A stretch of DNA of 64,000 nucleotides from Niastella caeni (lineage in GTDB: Bacteria > Bacteroidota > Bacteroidia > Chitinophagales > Chitinophagaceae). The notes under the pieces were generated by a model. It had not been told where the DNA came from. It ran no database searches and was given only the letters and a program-made list of their open reading frames with translations. Positions 35,303 to 44,478 of the stretch are shown here, piece by piece; position 1 is the stretch's first letter, and each line of letters begins with the position of its first letter. Both the position numbers and the translations under genes were made by a program. Location of the stretch: assembly GCF_004834005.1 (NCBI RefSeq), contig NZ_STFF01000003.1:248001-312000 (forward strand). Reading direction: 5' to 3'.

Positions 35303-36072
35303 ACCCCTTTTCTCAAACTTTCTGCATAAGCATTCGGTAAAAGACTATCTTCTATCGCCTTTGCCGCTCTTTCTACATCGTATTCAAAGCGGCTAAACTC
35401 CACTTTTATGGAATCTTTTTCGTGTATACTGCTATGGTCATTTATATGCAACAGAACATAACCGCCTCTTGGATCAGCGTCTTTTGGTTTTCCTACCGAC
35501 CCGATGTTAATGGCATGCCTGTAACGTTCTTTTCCATCTTCATTAATTGCTAAAACCCGATGATATGGTTTATGTGTATGACCAAAGCACATAATATCGG
35601 CATCCGCATCCTGCATAATGCGCAACATGCTTTTTTCCTCCCGGTCCTCAAACAGGTATTCGTTTATTTTACGAGGGCTACCATGCACTAACAGCAGGTT
35701 TAATTTATCGTTGTTTAACTGAAACTCAACTTTGAGATGGGCAGGCAAAGTGCGTAAATATTTCCGCTGTTCTTCTTTTACAATCTGGTTGGTAAAGGAA
35801 ATAGAGATTGCGCCATTGGCTTTTTCTTCATCCGTTTTATAAGCGCAACCACAATCATCAATGCTCCTGCCTATGCCAAAATCATAATTACCGGCTATTG
35901 TTGGAATATTTCTTTTGCGTATTTCATCTATTACTTCGTTAGGCCATATATTATAACCTACCAGATCACCCAGGCAATATACCGCGTCTGGTGATTTGCT
36001 GTCAAGGTCTTTAAAAAAGGATTCCAATGCAGGCAGATTGGCATGTATGTCTGAAAAAAGGGCAATTTTCAT
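35299..36072 (-). CDS. Metallophosphoesterase, YfcE/MJ0936-like
   Basis: A 257-residue calcineurin-like phosphoesterase of the small single-domain class. Motifs: FSDIHANLPAL (Asp-x-His), GDLVGY, GNYDFG (GNxD), VHGSPR and GHTHKPY. No signal peptide, so cytoplasmic. It is the last gene of the arsenic operon, 35 bp after the ArsC-like gene. It differs from the PPP-type phosphatases at 18-26 kb and is not their close relative. A role in arsenate metabolism is suggested only by position. Confidence 0.85.
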   Translation of the reverse strand: MKIALFSDIHANLPALESFFKDLDSKSPDAVYCLGDLVGYNIWPNEVIDEIRKRNIPTIAGNYDFGIGRSIDDCGCAYKTDEEKANGAISISFTNQIVKEEQRKYLRTLPAHLKVEFQLNNDKLNLLLVHGSPRKINEYLFEDREEKSMLRIMQDADADIMCFGHTHKPYHRVLAINEDGKERYRHAINIGSVGKPKDADPRGGYVLLHINDHSSIHEKDSIKVEFSRFEYDVERAAKAIEDSLLPNAYAESLRKGV

Positions 36073-36107
36073 TTCTCTGGTTTTCTGATATTAATATATG
36101 AGACTTC

Positions 36108-36818
36108 TCAATTCGTATCTTTTACTAAAGAGAATGCATAAAGGATTTCCGTAGCGATCTGCCTGCAGCGTTCATTATAAACGTCATCCTGATTAGGCTT
36201 ACCGTCTGCCTGCTTAGGATCTTCATAAGGGATAGCAATTTTGACAGATGCTCCATGAACAACCGGACAGGCCTCATTTGCCTGAGAACAAGTCATGATA
36301 GCTACAAAATTGGTAGTTGGGTTAGGCGCATCCATATACTTTTTTGAAAACACGGTTACCGCAGGTGCATCGGCGGCATACTTTACTTCATACTTTGGAT
36401 TGGAACCTTCTCCTTTTTTAGTAATAGAAAATCCTGCATTAGTCAATGCTTTTATTGCATTTGGATGGAATGCTGTAGCTTCTGTACCTCCAGAGAAGCT
36501 GGAAATGCCTTTAATTCCATAATAGTTAGCAGCAGCATACGCCCATAACTGTCCCATATGGCTTCTTCTGCTATTATGCGTACAAATAAAAATCAAACCA
36601 GCCTTTTTTTCAGCATTCAATTTTGCTTGTACATACGAGGCTATTTTTTTAAGCTGCTCCTTTCTATCGGCCGGAATCTTATCAAAGTCCTTTTTGGCAT
36701 TTTCAATGTAGTCATTGAGTACAGGAGAAAGTTCCCGGTTAGCTTTTGGTTTGTTGGTCATAAACGAGCAAAAAAGAAATAAGGTGAATAAGCTTAAGAA
36801 TGCAGAAAACAACTTCAT
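36108..36818 (-). CDS. Exported ArsC-like/low-Mr phosphatase-fold protein
   Basis: A 236-residue protein. Its phosphatase loop CTHNSRRSHM (Cys79) replaces the usual CTGNSCRS of thioredoxin-linked arsenate reductases. Downstream Cys177 and Cys184 (MTCSQANEACP) fit the ArsC redox relay, and IPYEDP resembles the FDDP motif. Unlike typical ArsC it has an N-terminal signal-like segment (about 1-20) with Cys17 as a possible lipobox, then a helical spacer before the domain at residue 73. So it may act in the periplasm. It lies 36 bp after acr3 in the arsenic operon. Confidence 0.8.
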   Translation of the reverse strand: MKLFSAFLSLFTLFLFCSFMTNKPKANRELSPVLNDYIENAKKDFDKIPADRKEQLKKIASYVQAKLNAEKKAGLIFICTHNSRRSHMGQLWAYAAANYYGIKGISSFSGGTEATAFHPNAIKALTNAGFSITKKGEGSNPKYEVKYAADAPAVTVFSKKYMDAPNPTTNFVAIMTCSQANEACPVVHGASVKIAIPYEDPKQADGKPNQDDVYNERCRQIATEILYAFSLVKDTN

Positions 36819-36854
36819 ACGTGTATAATTATAGAATTAATACTTTTTATCAGA

Positions 36855-37940
36855 TCATATTGTTTGTAAATCGGTGGAAGAATTATAATACTTCCTACGC
36901 AACCAAAATGCTACGTTCACCAGAGCAATCAAAGCTGGCACTTCTACCAGAGGCCCGATCACTCCGGCAAATGCCTGACCACTGTTTATTCCAAAAACAC
37001 CAATGGCCACTGCAATAGCTAACTCGAAATTATTTCCTGCCGCAGTAAATGCTATTGATGCGTTTTTTGAATAGTCTGCCCCCAATGCTTTTCCCAAAAA
37101 GAAACTTACCAAAAACATAATGGCAAAATAAATAACCAGGGGAATTGCAATCCGCAGCACGTCCATTGGAATTCGCAAAATAAGTTCTCCTTTCAGACTG
37201 AACATGACAATGATGGTAAACAAAAGAGCTATCAGCGTAATGGGAGAAATAACTGGTATAAAGCGGGTTTGATACCAGGTCTCCCCTTTTATCTTTAATA
37301 ATACAAGTCTGGAAATAACGCCGGCCACAAACGGTATACCCAGGTATATGGCAACACTTTCGGCAATTTGACCTATGGTAATATTTACCTCTAACCCTTT
37401 AAGACCAAATAAAGGTGGTAATACAGTGATAAAAACATATGCATAAACACTAAAGAAAACGACCTGGAATATGCTGTTTAACGCCACCAGACCGGCAGCG
37501 TATTCCCGGTTACCTTCGGCCAATTCATTCCATACAATAACCATCGCTATACAGCGAGCCAGCCCGATCAATATCAGGCCAATCATATACTCAGGAAATC
37601 CATTTAAAAACAATATAGCCAGAAAGAACATTAGCACTGGGCCGATCACCCAGTTCAGTAAGAGTGAAGTACCCAGTATTTTAGTATTCTTAAATACTTC
37701 ACCCATTTTTTCATACCGTACTTTAGCCAGCGGCGGGTACATCATCAGAATAAGCCCAATGGCAAGCGGAATATTGGTTGTACCACTGGAATAACTGTTG
37801 ATTACTGATGGCATGGACGGAATAAAAAATCCTGCAGCGATCCCTAAAGCCATTGCAGAGAAAATCCATACCGTAAGATACCGGTCCAGAAAGCTAAGTT
37901 TTTTTCGTTCAACTACCAGATTACAATTATCTGCACTCAT
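36855..37940 (-). CDS. acr3: Arsenite efflux transporter, ACR3 family
   Basis: A 361-residue membrane protein with ten predicted helices. The essential Cys130 lies in the membrane motif [14 protein letters not shown], typical of ACR3, and [18 protein letters not shown] is also characteristic. ACR3 exports arsenite using the proton gradient. The ATG at 37940 is preferred over 38000 because the longer form would overlap the upstream acetyltransferase gene. It is central to the arsR-arsM-arsN-acr3-arsC order. Confidence 0.93.
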   Translation of the reverse strand: MSADNCNLVVERKKLSFLDRYLTVWIFSAMALGIAAGFFIPSMPSVINSYSSGTTNIPLAIGLILMMYPPLAKVRYEKMGEVFKNTKILGTSLLLNWVIGPVLMFFLAILFLNGFPEYMIGLILIGLARCIAMVIVWNELAEGNREYAAGLVALNSIFQVVFFSVYAYVFITVLPPLFGLKGLEVNITIGQIAESVAIYLGIPFVAGVISRLVLLKIKGETWYQTRFIPVISPITLIALLFTIIVMFSLKGELILRIPMDVLRIAIPLVIYFAIMFLVSFFLGKALGADYSKNASIAFTAAGNNFELAIAVAIGVFGINSGQAFAGVIGPLVEVPALIALVNVAFWLRRKYYNSSTDLQTI

Positions 37941-37960
37941 TAGTAGCAATAATTTTGATG

Positions 37961-38389
37961 TTATAAAGTTTTTTTCATGGCTATAGCACTTACCGGACAT
38001 ACACTGCTAAATTCGGTAGATCGTTTTATTTCGTCAGGTACGTCTGTACGTTCTACCCGCTGATAGTTCTTTTTATCAAAATAAGCTGATGCGGTTTCTG
38101 TTAGCAGATAGACCCTATCAATTTTTAAGTCAGCTGCATGTTTTTCCAGAATTTCAACCAATGCGGCTGCAACCTTTTGATTGCGGTGATCTTTCCGAAC
38201 CACCATTGAGCGCAGGAGCCCAAATGGCGGGTAGTGTTCCAACCCTATGGCGCCAACCACTTCCCCCCCATTTAAGGCAACAAAAAAATGATCAAGATTA
38301 CCAGGCAAATCTTCTACTGGTAACTTCTCCCCTTTAAGTAATTCAATGATCGCTAACCGGTGCGTTTGATTTGCCTGGATAATCTTCAT
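37961..38389 (-). CDS. GNAT acetyltransferase, ArsN-like
   Basis: About 142 residues (ATG at 38389) with a GNAT fold: [20 protein letters not shown] gives the acetyl-CoA-binding strand and loop, and [20 protein letters not shown] the C-terminal half. Sequence and position fit the ArsN2 group, which occurs in arsenic operons; related ArsN1 acetylates phosphinothricin and arsenicals. It overlaps neither neighbour with this start, with 20 bp to arsM and acr3. The substrate is not proven. Confidence 0.85.
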   Translation of the reverse strand: MKIIQANQTHRLAIIELLKGEKLPVEDLPGNLDHFFVALNGGEVVGAIGLEHYPPFGLLRSMVVRKDHRNQKVAAALVEILEKHAADLKIDRVYLLTETASAYFDKKNYQRVERTDVPDEIKRSTEFSSVCPVSAIAMKKTL

Positions 38390-38409
38390 AATAATGATTT
38401 TTATAATTA

Positions 38410-39255
38410 TTAATTGCAGCACTCCGGACCACAGCACGATTTTGCAAGTACCGGCTTTTCTGCATATACCGTAATACTAAAAACACCTATATTGCTGTTT
38501 CTAAATTGTTGCACCCCGGCTTCAGATAAATAGTTTAATAATATATCATCGGGAATGTGTATTGCCTTTTCCTTCTGAATAGTAATATTCTCAAATCCAT
38601 TTTGTTTGATCAACTCCAGGTATACCTGCTTTTGAATGGCGCCAGAAACGCATCCGGCATACATTTCCGCTGCCTGCTGAATATTGGCGGGCAATGTTCC
38701 TTCAAGCACGATATCAGAAATACTGAAATGCCCACCTGCTTTCAATGCCCGAAATATTTCTTTAAATACATTATCCTTATTCGGCACCAGGTTAAGCACG
38801 CAATTACTTACAATTACATCGGCTATATTGGAAGTAACCGGCATACTTTCAATATCGCCCTGCCTGAATTCTACATTATGAAAACCTAACTTTTCTGCAT
38901 TTTCCCTGGCTTTAGCGATCATGGCAGGTGTAAAATCAATGCCGATCACTTTTCCCGTTTCACCGGTTTCTGCCCTGGCAATAAATGCATCATTTCCTGC
39001 TCCGGAACCCAGATCAATTACAACATCGCCCTTTTTTATTTTTGCAAACTGCGTAGGCAGCCCACAGCCTAAACCCAGGTCAGCATCGGGATTATACCCT
39101 TCCAGCTTGCTATAATCATCTGTCATGATGTTGTATACTTCCCCTGAGCAACAACCGGAACCGCAGCAGGATGATTGATTGGTTTCCTTATCCTGCAATG
39201 CGATCTCACTATATTTCTGCCTTACAATATCTTTTAATTCCTGATCAGTTGTCAT
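38410..39255 (-). CDS. arsM: Arsenite S-adenosylmethionine methyltransferase
   Basis: A 281-residue class I methyltransferase. The SAM site is IDLGSGAGND (about 80-89). The three conserved As(III)-binding Cys are Cys64 (GLGCGLP), Cys152 (VSNCVLNL) and Cys202 (YAGCVSG), with the expected 50-residue spacing between the last two. Extra Cys pairs lie at both ends (CCGSGCC near 30-36 and CCGPECC at the C-terminus), a common ArsM feature. The enzyme methylates arsenite to methyl- and dimethylarsenicals. An ArsR-type operator precedes the gene at 39274. Confidence 0.94.
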   Translation of the reverse strand: MTTDQELKDIVRQKYSEIALQDKETNQSSCCGSGCCSGEVYNIMTDDYSKLEGYNPDADLGLGCGLPTQFAKIKKGDVVIDLGSGAGNDAFIARAETGETGKVIGIDFTPAMIAKARENAEKLGFHNVEFRQGDIESMPVTSNIADVIVSNCVLNLVPNKDNVFKEIFRALKAGGHFSISDIVLEGTLPANIQQAAEMYAGCVSGAIQKQVYLELIKQNGFENITIQKEKAIHIPDDILLNYLSEAGVQQFRNSNIGVFSITVYAEKPVLAKSCCGPECCN

Positions 39256-39273
39256 AAAAAATGTTTATTGGTT

Positions 39274-39291
39274 TATTGCAATATTGCGATA
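39274..39291. promoter_or_regulatory. ArsR-type operator 2 (upstream of arsM)
   Basis: TATTGCAATATTGCGATA, nearly palindromic and 16 of 18 bases equal to the operator at 39642, 18 bp before the arsM ATG. Probably bound by the adjacent ArsR. Confidence 0.7.
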
Positions 39292-39308
39292 GATATAAAC
39301 AAAAAAAT

Positions 39309-39638
39309 TTAACAGCAGGACCCGCCGTTTTCGTAAGCAATGAAGAACGTCTCGAAAGCGGCTTTGTATTGCTTCCATACTTTTGGATCAATACAGTAAC
39401 ATACACTCGTTCCTTCTATAGTTCCCTGAATTAACCCTACATTTTTCAGTTCTTTCAAATGTTGGGAAATAGTTGCCTGCGCAAGCCCTAACTCATCTAC
39501 CAGATCGCCGCAAATGCATGCCTGCGCTTTTATTAAATGCTGTAGAATGGCAATACGTGCCGGATGAGCTAATGCCTTCATCATTTGAGCCAGCTTATTC
39601 TGTTTATCAGTAAATATTTCCGATTTTGTAATTCCCAT
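39309..39638 (-). CDS. arsR: ArsR-family arsenite-responsive repressor
   Basis: A 109-residue winged-helix repressor. The HTH is CGDLVDELGLAQATISQHLK. Candidate arsenite thiols are Cys41/Cys43 (ACICGDL), Cys80/Cys82 (VCYC) and the C-terminal Cys108-Cys109. The ATG at 39638 is chosen because the longer ORF from 39671 runs through the palindromic operator at 39642-39659. It heads the operon and likely controls itself and arsM. Confidence 0.93.
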   Translation of the reverse strand: MGITKSEIFTDKQNKLAQMMKALAHPARIAILQHLIKAQACICGDLVDELGLAQATISQHLKELKNVGLIQGTIEGTSVCYCIDPKVWKQYKAAFETFFIAYENGGSCC

Positions 39639-39641
39639 ATC

Positions 39642-39659
39642 TATCGCAATATTACGATA
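39642..39659. promoter_or_regulatory. ArsR-type operator 1 (upstream of arsR)
   Basis: TATCGCAATATTACGATA, a near-perfect palindrome centred on AATATT, 3 bp before the preferred arsR start codon. It pairs with a similar site before arsM. Confidence 0.75.
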
Positions 39660-39778
39660 TTTATATTTCACGCCAACTTTTTTTTAAAATATTTTTTTTC
39701 AGGGGCTTTTCCAACAGGCGAATTGAGAGTAAGCGCCACTTTACTTTTTTGCGCATTTATTTCTACATTAAACTCCCT

Positions 39779-39815
39779 TAAAAAAATAGCAGCTACCAAC
39801 CTGGAAGCTGCTATT
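39779..39815 (-). terminator. Terminator of the secreted-protein gene at 39873
   Basis: AATAGCAGCT and AGCTGCTATT form a perfect 10-bp stem (loop 11 nt) followed on the minus strand by seven T. Confidence 0.8.
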
Positions 39816-39872
39816 GCCCTGTGAATGTATAACACACGCTTTATCATAAAGAGAGCCCCATAGAACTCATTA

Positions 39873-40286
39873 TTATTTCAATCCCCACAATTCAATTTCT
39901 GCCTTTGTAACACCTGAACTCGGGACGGTGCGATAAACGAAGGTTACATTCTTTATTCCTGAATAACTGTTCTTAAGTTCAATTACCTTGCTCTCTGTTG
40001 CGGCTTTAAGCTCAGAAGCTAAAGCAATTTCCTCTTTCACGTCCCCTTCATATTCCACCTGCATACTTTCAATAACAACAGGCGCATCCTTGGCTTTTAC
40101 CTTCAGTGATTTAAACTTGTCTTTTCCAATTATAATAAACTTATCCCTGTCTGTTTTAAAATCAACTTTCGCATCCCCTATCTTTTGCCAGCCTGCTTTG
40201 TCCTTTGTAATAACTTCTGGTTTTTGTGCCTGCAACACGCTTACGGTCAGAAAGGTTGACATCAGAAACAAAATCATTCTTTTCAT
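39873..40286 (-). CDS. Small secreted beta-rich protein, DUF2541-like
   Basis: A 137-residue exported protein with a signal peptide ending in VLQAQ. The body (IGDAKVDFKTDRDKFIIIG, ending VTKAEIELWGLK) resembles small DUF2541-type proteins predicted to form a beta-sandwich. The ATG at 40286 fits the signal peptide better than one at 40322. Its own hairpin terminator is at 39779. Function unknown. Confidence 0.75.
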   Translation of the reverse strand: MKRMILFLMSTFLTVSVLQAQKPEVITKDKAGWQKIGDAKVDFKTDRDKFIIIGKDKFKSLKVKAKDAPVVIESMQVEYEGDVKEEIALASELKAATESKVIELKNSYSGIKNVTFVYRTVPSSGVTKAEIELWGLK

Positions 40287-40603
40287 GGTAACTATTTTTA
40301 TGTGAAAAACCATATTAAGCAAAACCTGTTCCCAACAGTTGATTTAAATTACAACAATGTAACAGGAACAAATTTTGCATATCTATTAAACCAATCTCCA
40401 CACAACTAATAAATAGCCTTTTTATTTCTACCCGTTGTTCCCCATGAAGCAAGGAAGATCATGGAGGATTTTACCCACCTCATTATGAGTTATCCTTAAA
40501 AAAACCTTTTTGATATTGTTAAGCAATATCCCGCCTGAATGCCGGTATACCGGAAGATGGGGTTCTACTGTATTGTTTTATTTTAACTAATAAATTTATT
40601 GTT
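40287..40603. other. 317-bp upstream region shared with the paralogue at 50.6 kb
   Basis: It contains a block (40524-40556) similar to 50600-50632 and a perfect 12-bp palindrome CCGGTATACCGG at 40542-40553. No gene. Confidence 0.55.
40524..40556 (+). promoter_or_regulatory. Conserved upstream block, copy A
   Basis: CAATATCCCGCCTGAATGCC followed by a palindrome; the paralogous gene has CAATATCCCGCATGAATGCC at 50600. Shared non-coding sequence before both dehydrogenase genes implies common control or recent duplication. Confidence 0.5.
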
Positions 40604-41980
40604 ATGAGGAGCAACCTACCTAACCTTGCCAGCCGTTTGATTTCTACATTCACCGGGCTGGCCGTTATTGTATTGTTAAGCACACTATTATTGCACTGTA
40701 AAAAACATGACGTACCCAAAATGAAAGCAGTTGATATACAACTGGTAGCCGATAATTTTGTATCGCCTATACAGGTTGTTGCTTCACGCAACAGCGAACG
40801 CCTTTATGTAGTTGACCAGATCGGATTGGTATGGGTCATTGATAAAGATGGTAATAAGCGCACCACTCCTTTTCTCGATCTCACCAGTAAACTGGTAACA
40901 TTGAATCCTGCCTTTGATGAACGCGGTTTATTGGGCCTCGCCTTTCACCCTGATTTTAAAGTGAACGGTCGCTTTTTTGTTTATTATCAGCTACCGCCAC
41001 GGGCAGGCGGACCAACTACTGGCGTTTTATGGAACAACCTAAGCCGTATTTCAGAATTCACTGTTGCAGCAGATGCACTGGTAGCCAACATGGCCTCTGA
41101 AACAGTACTCCTTGAATGGGACGATCCCCAATTCAATCACAATGGCGGAACGCTGGCTTTTGGACCGGATGGGTATCTATATATCTCTATAGGTGATGGT
41201 GGCGCCGCTAATGATGTAGCCCCGGCACATGTGGAAGACTGGTATGCGGCCAATGCCGGAGGAAACGGACAGGATATTGAAGCTAATTTATTCGGTGATA
41301 TTTTACGTATTGATGTAAACTCGGGTGAACCTTATGGCATACCGGCAGATAACCCATTTGTAAATAAACCGGGCAGAGATGAGATCTATGCATTTGGTTT
41401 TCGCAATCCCTATCGGTTCTCGTTTGATATGGGTGGAGCGCACTGGCTAATTGCGGGTGATGCCGGACAGGTTTTGTGGGAAGAAGTAAGTGTGGTAACA
41501 AAAGGCGGTAATTATGGATGGAATGTAAAGGAAGGAAGGCATTGTTTTAACGCAGCAAATAATGATACAGTGTTAGCTTCCTGTCCTTCGGTAGATACTA
41601 TGGGCAATCCATTGATCGATCCGGTAATTGAATTGAATAACTGGCAAAATCCGGCAGGCGGAAAGGCTACTACTGTAGTTGGCGGTCATGTTTATCGCGG
41701 ACATGCTATTAAAGGCTGGGAAGGTAAATACGTATTTGGAACTTTTTCACAAACCCCCACAACAGCCGATGGTGAACTATTTATAGCCACCCCGCATGGA
41801 CCGGTCGGCAACTGGCATCATGAAGAAGTGTCGCTTAAAAGCAATCCTGATGATGTAGGTTATTATCTGAGAGGATTTGGTCAGGACAACGAAGGAGAAA
41901 TTTATCTAACTGTATCCTCCATGGTTGGCCCACAGGGTAATACAGGCAAAGTGTATAAACTGGTACCAGCGCATCAGTAA
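40604..41980 (+). CDS. PQQ-dependent sugar dehydrogenase (GSDH), lipoprotein, copy A
   Basis: A 458-residue six-bladed propeller of the soluble glucose/sorbosone dehydrogenase family. A lipobox (LLLHC near 33) suggests an envelope anchor. The catalytic His lies in FNHNGGTLAFGPDGYLYISIG (first 20 residues of the motif), and PQQ/Ca2+ contacts are likely in GFRNPYRFSFD and IGDGGAANDV. Such enzymes oxidise aldoses or polyols in the periplasm with PQQ. PQQ synthesis genes are not in the window. It is about 70% identical by eye to the copy at 50.7 kb. Confidence 0.9.
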   Translation: MRSNLPNLASRLISTFTGLAVIVLLSTLLLHCKKHDVPKMKAVDIQLVADNFVSPIQVVASRNSERLYVVDQIGLVWVIDKDGNKRTTPFLDLTSKLVTLNPAFDERGLLGLAFHPDFKVNGRFFVYYQLPPRAGGPTTGVLWNNLSRISEFTVAADALVANMASETVLLEWDDPQFNHNGGTLAFGPDGYLYISIGDGGAANDVAPAHVEDWYAANAGGNGQDIEANLFGDILRIDVNSGEPYGIPADNPFVNKPGRDEIYAFGFRNPYRFSFDMGGAHWLIAGDAGQVLWEEVSVVTKGGNYGWNVKEGRHCFNAANNDTVLASCPSVDTMGNPLIDPVIELNNWQNPAGGKATTVVGGHVYRGHAIKGWEGKYVFGTFSQTPTTADGELFIATPHGPVGNWHHEEVSLKSNPDDVGYYLRGFGQDNEGEIYLTVSSMVGPQGNTGKVYKLVPAHQ

Positions 41981-42132
41981 TAATTCACAAAAAATAATAA
42001 GTACATAACAGTCAAAATGAAAGAAAGAGGAAACCGGGTGTGAAAACACTGCGGTCTGGTTAAGGCCCTGATTGTAGCTTTATTATTTTCTCATCACCCC
42101 CTTAATGAATCTGGTTATTGTTATTGATCAGG

Positions 42133-42357
42133 CTACAGCGCTAAATTTGAATGGGGAGCACTTTCTACAATTTGCTTCTGCATATCTTCTTTTTCTTTAA
42201 TAGCAAGCGCATCGGTAAGCAACCTGATCTGTTCCCGTATTTCCTGCAGGTCGCTGACGGTAGAGCCGTATTCAAGGGCAAGCGCAAATTTTCTCATTTC
42301 AGTAATGATTATGCTTCTAAGCTGTATGGCAGTAAGATGTTGTAAACGGGTATCCAT
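42133..42357 (-). CDS. Small unknown protein, helical
   Basis: A 74-residue protein predicted almost entirely helical (LQHLTAIQLRSIIITEMRKF, LQEIREQIRLLTDALAIKEK) with charge patterns fitting a short coiled coil. No domain is recognised. It lies alone between a dehydrogenase and a T9SS cargo gene. Confidence 0.5.
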   Translation of the reverse strand: MDTRLQHLTAIQLRSIIITEMRKFALALEYGSTVSDLQEIREQIRLLTDALAIKEKEDMQKQIVESAPHSNLAL

Positions 42358-42445
42358 TGCAGAGCCTTTGGGCTAACATGCAAATGTTATACCACCAGTT
42401 GCATTACAAAAATCAAAATATTATCCCTGTGTATTTAACAAAAAA

Positions 42446-42475
42446 GCCGCCGGATCTTACTCCGGCGGTCTTTCT
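42446..42475 (-). terminator. Terminator of T9SS cargo gene
   Basis: GCCGCCGGA and TCCGGCGGT form a 9-bp stem with T-run on the minus strand, just after the stop at 42500. Confidence 0.8.
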
Positions 42476-42499
42476 CATCAAAAACAAAATATATACCGT

Positions 42500-43801
42500 C
42501 TACTGTTTTAAAACTGTTTTGCTGAACACATCAGAACCACTTCTGTAAACAATATGGTAAAGGCCGCTTGTAAAACCACTCATATCAATAGTTGAAATAA
42601 CCGCATTGGCCGACAACCGGATGTCTTTTAATGTTTGTCCGTTTGCGCTTATGATTTGAACATGTCCTGCTACGCCGGCTTTCGGATGCTGAACCGTTAG
42701 TATATTTTTAACCGGGTTGGGCGACAGGGAAATATTCATGGTTAATTTGCTCTTCACACTTATTACATAGCTGTATTTGTAAGATCCATCCATTTCAACC
42801 ATTTTCAGCCTGTAGTAGCTAAACTCCGAAGCAGGTTGTATATCGGTATAGCTATAGGTTTTTAAATTGGCAGCTTTTACCGAACCGATAGCTGTAAAAA
42901 TTCTGCCATCAGCGCTTTTTTCAACTACATAGCTGGTGATGCCGCTTTCTTCTACAGTGTTCCAAACCAGTTTCGTGTTCAGTCCTTCTTCGTTGGCGTT
43001 AAAGCTGGTCAGTTGTACAGGAAGCGGAGCGCCTGCAGGGGTCAGATTAGACCAGGCAATGGCTGATGTGGCGGCGGCGGATACGCGGAAGCCATCATAA
43101 TCGGCATCGGGAGAAGCATTATCAGAGCTTTGAGAAACCTTCATGGCATTCAGCAGGTCTGCATATCCAACTTCTCCACTATTGGTCTGTGATGCATTGG
43201 CAGTACCTGTTGTAGGTTCGGCAGTAAGGGAAGGATTTACCCATAAATATATATCATCATTGCCTCCACCTGCTACCGCATCGTAACGAATAACCACGAG
43301 GTAGGTAGTTCCGTACACGAGATTAAGACTGGTGTAATTAGGGGCGGAACTTCCAACGGCAACACCAAACTCAATGTCGGTGCTGGAGCCATTATCTTCT
43401 GCTATATATAACTGGGCTGGGAACGTTGAATTCGTTGAATTGGCAAGAGAAATAGAAAATTGCGGACCTGCGTTGCGCTCAGGGGCGGCTGAAACCCGCA
43501 CCACAAAAGACATAAAGATGCTTTGACCGCCGGCCGTATTCACATTAACAGAGAAAGGCTTATGAGGATCTGTTCCATTAAGAGAAGCAACAGACATATA
43601 ATTGCCGCCGCTCGTATAACCAACGCGGGTGAGCGGGTTAAAGTTATTTACCTGTACATCGTTACCTGAACCATTTTGCACCCAGCCACCTTGAGTGCCC
43701 AGTGGGTTTGAATAACCGGAAAAATTTTCATTAATAACTAACTGTGCATTTGCGGTGAGGGCAATAGCAGACACCATGAGGAAAGAGTAGATCTTTTTCA
43801 T
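42500..43801 (-). CDS. Secreted protein with type IX sorting domain
   Basis: A 433-residue protein with a signal peptide ending TANAQ. The central part (about 20-250) looks like a beta-sandwich adhesin or binding domain with many Asn/Gly/Ser. After a fibronectin-like stretch the last about 75 residues (LSPNPVKNILTVQHP to SDVFSKTVLKQ) match the T9SS type A C-terminal sorting domain. So it is exported through the type IX system and probably surface-attached. The ligand is unknown. Confidence 0.8.
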   Translation of the reverse strand: MKKIYSFLMVSAIALTANAQLVINENFSGYSNPLGTQGGWVQNGSGNDVQVNNFNPLTRVGYTSGGNYMSVASLNGTDPHKPFSVNVNTAGGQSIFMSFVVRVSAAPERNAGPQFSISLANSTNSTFPAQLYIAEDNGSSTDIEFGVAVGSSAPNYTSLNLVYGTTYLVVIRYDAVAGGGNDDIYLWVNPSLTAEPTTGTANASQTNSGEVGYADLLNAMKVSQSSDNASPDADYDGFRVSAAATSAIAWSNLTPAGAPLPVQLTSFNANEEGLNTKLVWNTVEESGITSYVVEKSADGRIFTAIGSVKAANLKTYSYTDIQPASEFSYYRLKMVEMDGSYKYSYVISVKSKLTMNISLSPNPVKNILTVQHPKAGVAGHVQIISANGQTLKDIRLSANAVISTIDMSGFTSGLYHIVYRSGSDVFSKTVLKQ

Positions 43802-44226
43802 TTCAATTGTGGTTTAAGATGAATTAAATAGAATGGTGTCTCAGAGGATGGTGGAATAGATGTATCCCTTTAATTAAAATAAAGATTAGGTCTTACTGCG
43901 TTGTAGGAAGTGAGTGTTGTGCTTGCGTTTTTATGGCACTTTCGAAGAATATGGATTGGAATGCTTGAGTAAAAGTAGAACCCATTTTTTTAGGATGCAA
44001 GAGGGCTTTCAAGTAATTGACAGGAATCAATGTGACCATACATGGTTATTTACTTTTATTCTTAATAACGTAGATAAAAGTCTACAATGCCTGGCTGGTT
44101 TTTAATCCGGTTCATTATAACAATTTCCACCCAACTGATTATAAGATCGATTTTCGCTATTGCAACTTATGGTATAATTCTTTTAGCTGATTAATTGCAA
44201 TATTTACTTATTTAAAACAAATTTTT
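43802..44226. other. 425-bp intergenic region
   Basis: Between the divergent T9SS cargo and YtxH genes. A 63-codon frame (43914-44105) has no coding signal. AT-rich promoter DNA otherwise. Confidence 0.5.
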
Positions 44227-44448
44227 ATGAAGACGTTTTTTGTTCTCCTTGGCGGCGTTGCTGCCGGAATATGCATCGGTTTGCTGATTGCTCCAGCAAA
44301 AGGAAGTGAAACAAGAAAAAGGGTTGCAGAAACAACCTCCGACTGGGCGGAAAAACTGAAAGATCTTTTTACCACAAGTATCAAAAAAGCAAAATCACAA
44401 GTAAAAACAGGTGATTCTTATCAGCCCAATGCTGCCCGCACAATTTAA
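44227..44448 (+). CDS. YtxH-domain small membrane-associated protein
   Basis: A 73-residue protein: a Gly-rich membrane helix (VLLGGVAAGICIGLLIAPA) followed by KGSETRKRVAETTSDWAEKL, matching the YtxH family of stress-related small proteins. Start of a three-gene unit with the next two genes. Function in the family is poorly understood. Confidence 0.8.
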   Translation: MKTFFVLLGGVAAGICIGLLIAPAKGSETRKRVAETTSDWAEKLKDLFTTSIKKAKSQVKTGDSYQPNAARTI

Positions 44449-44478
44449 TTACATTATTATACCCCTTAAGCTTAACCA

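Noticed and set aside
43914..44105. 63-codon frame between T9SS cargo and YtxH genes
   Set aside because: No coding features or plausible neighbours; probably chance.
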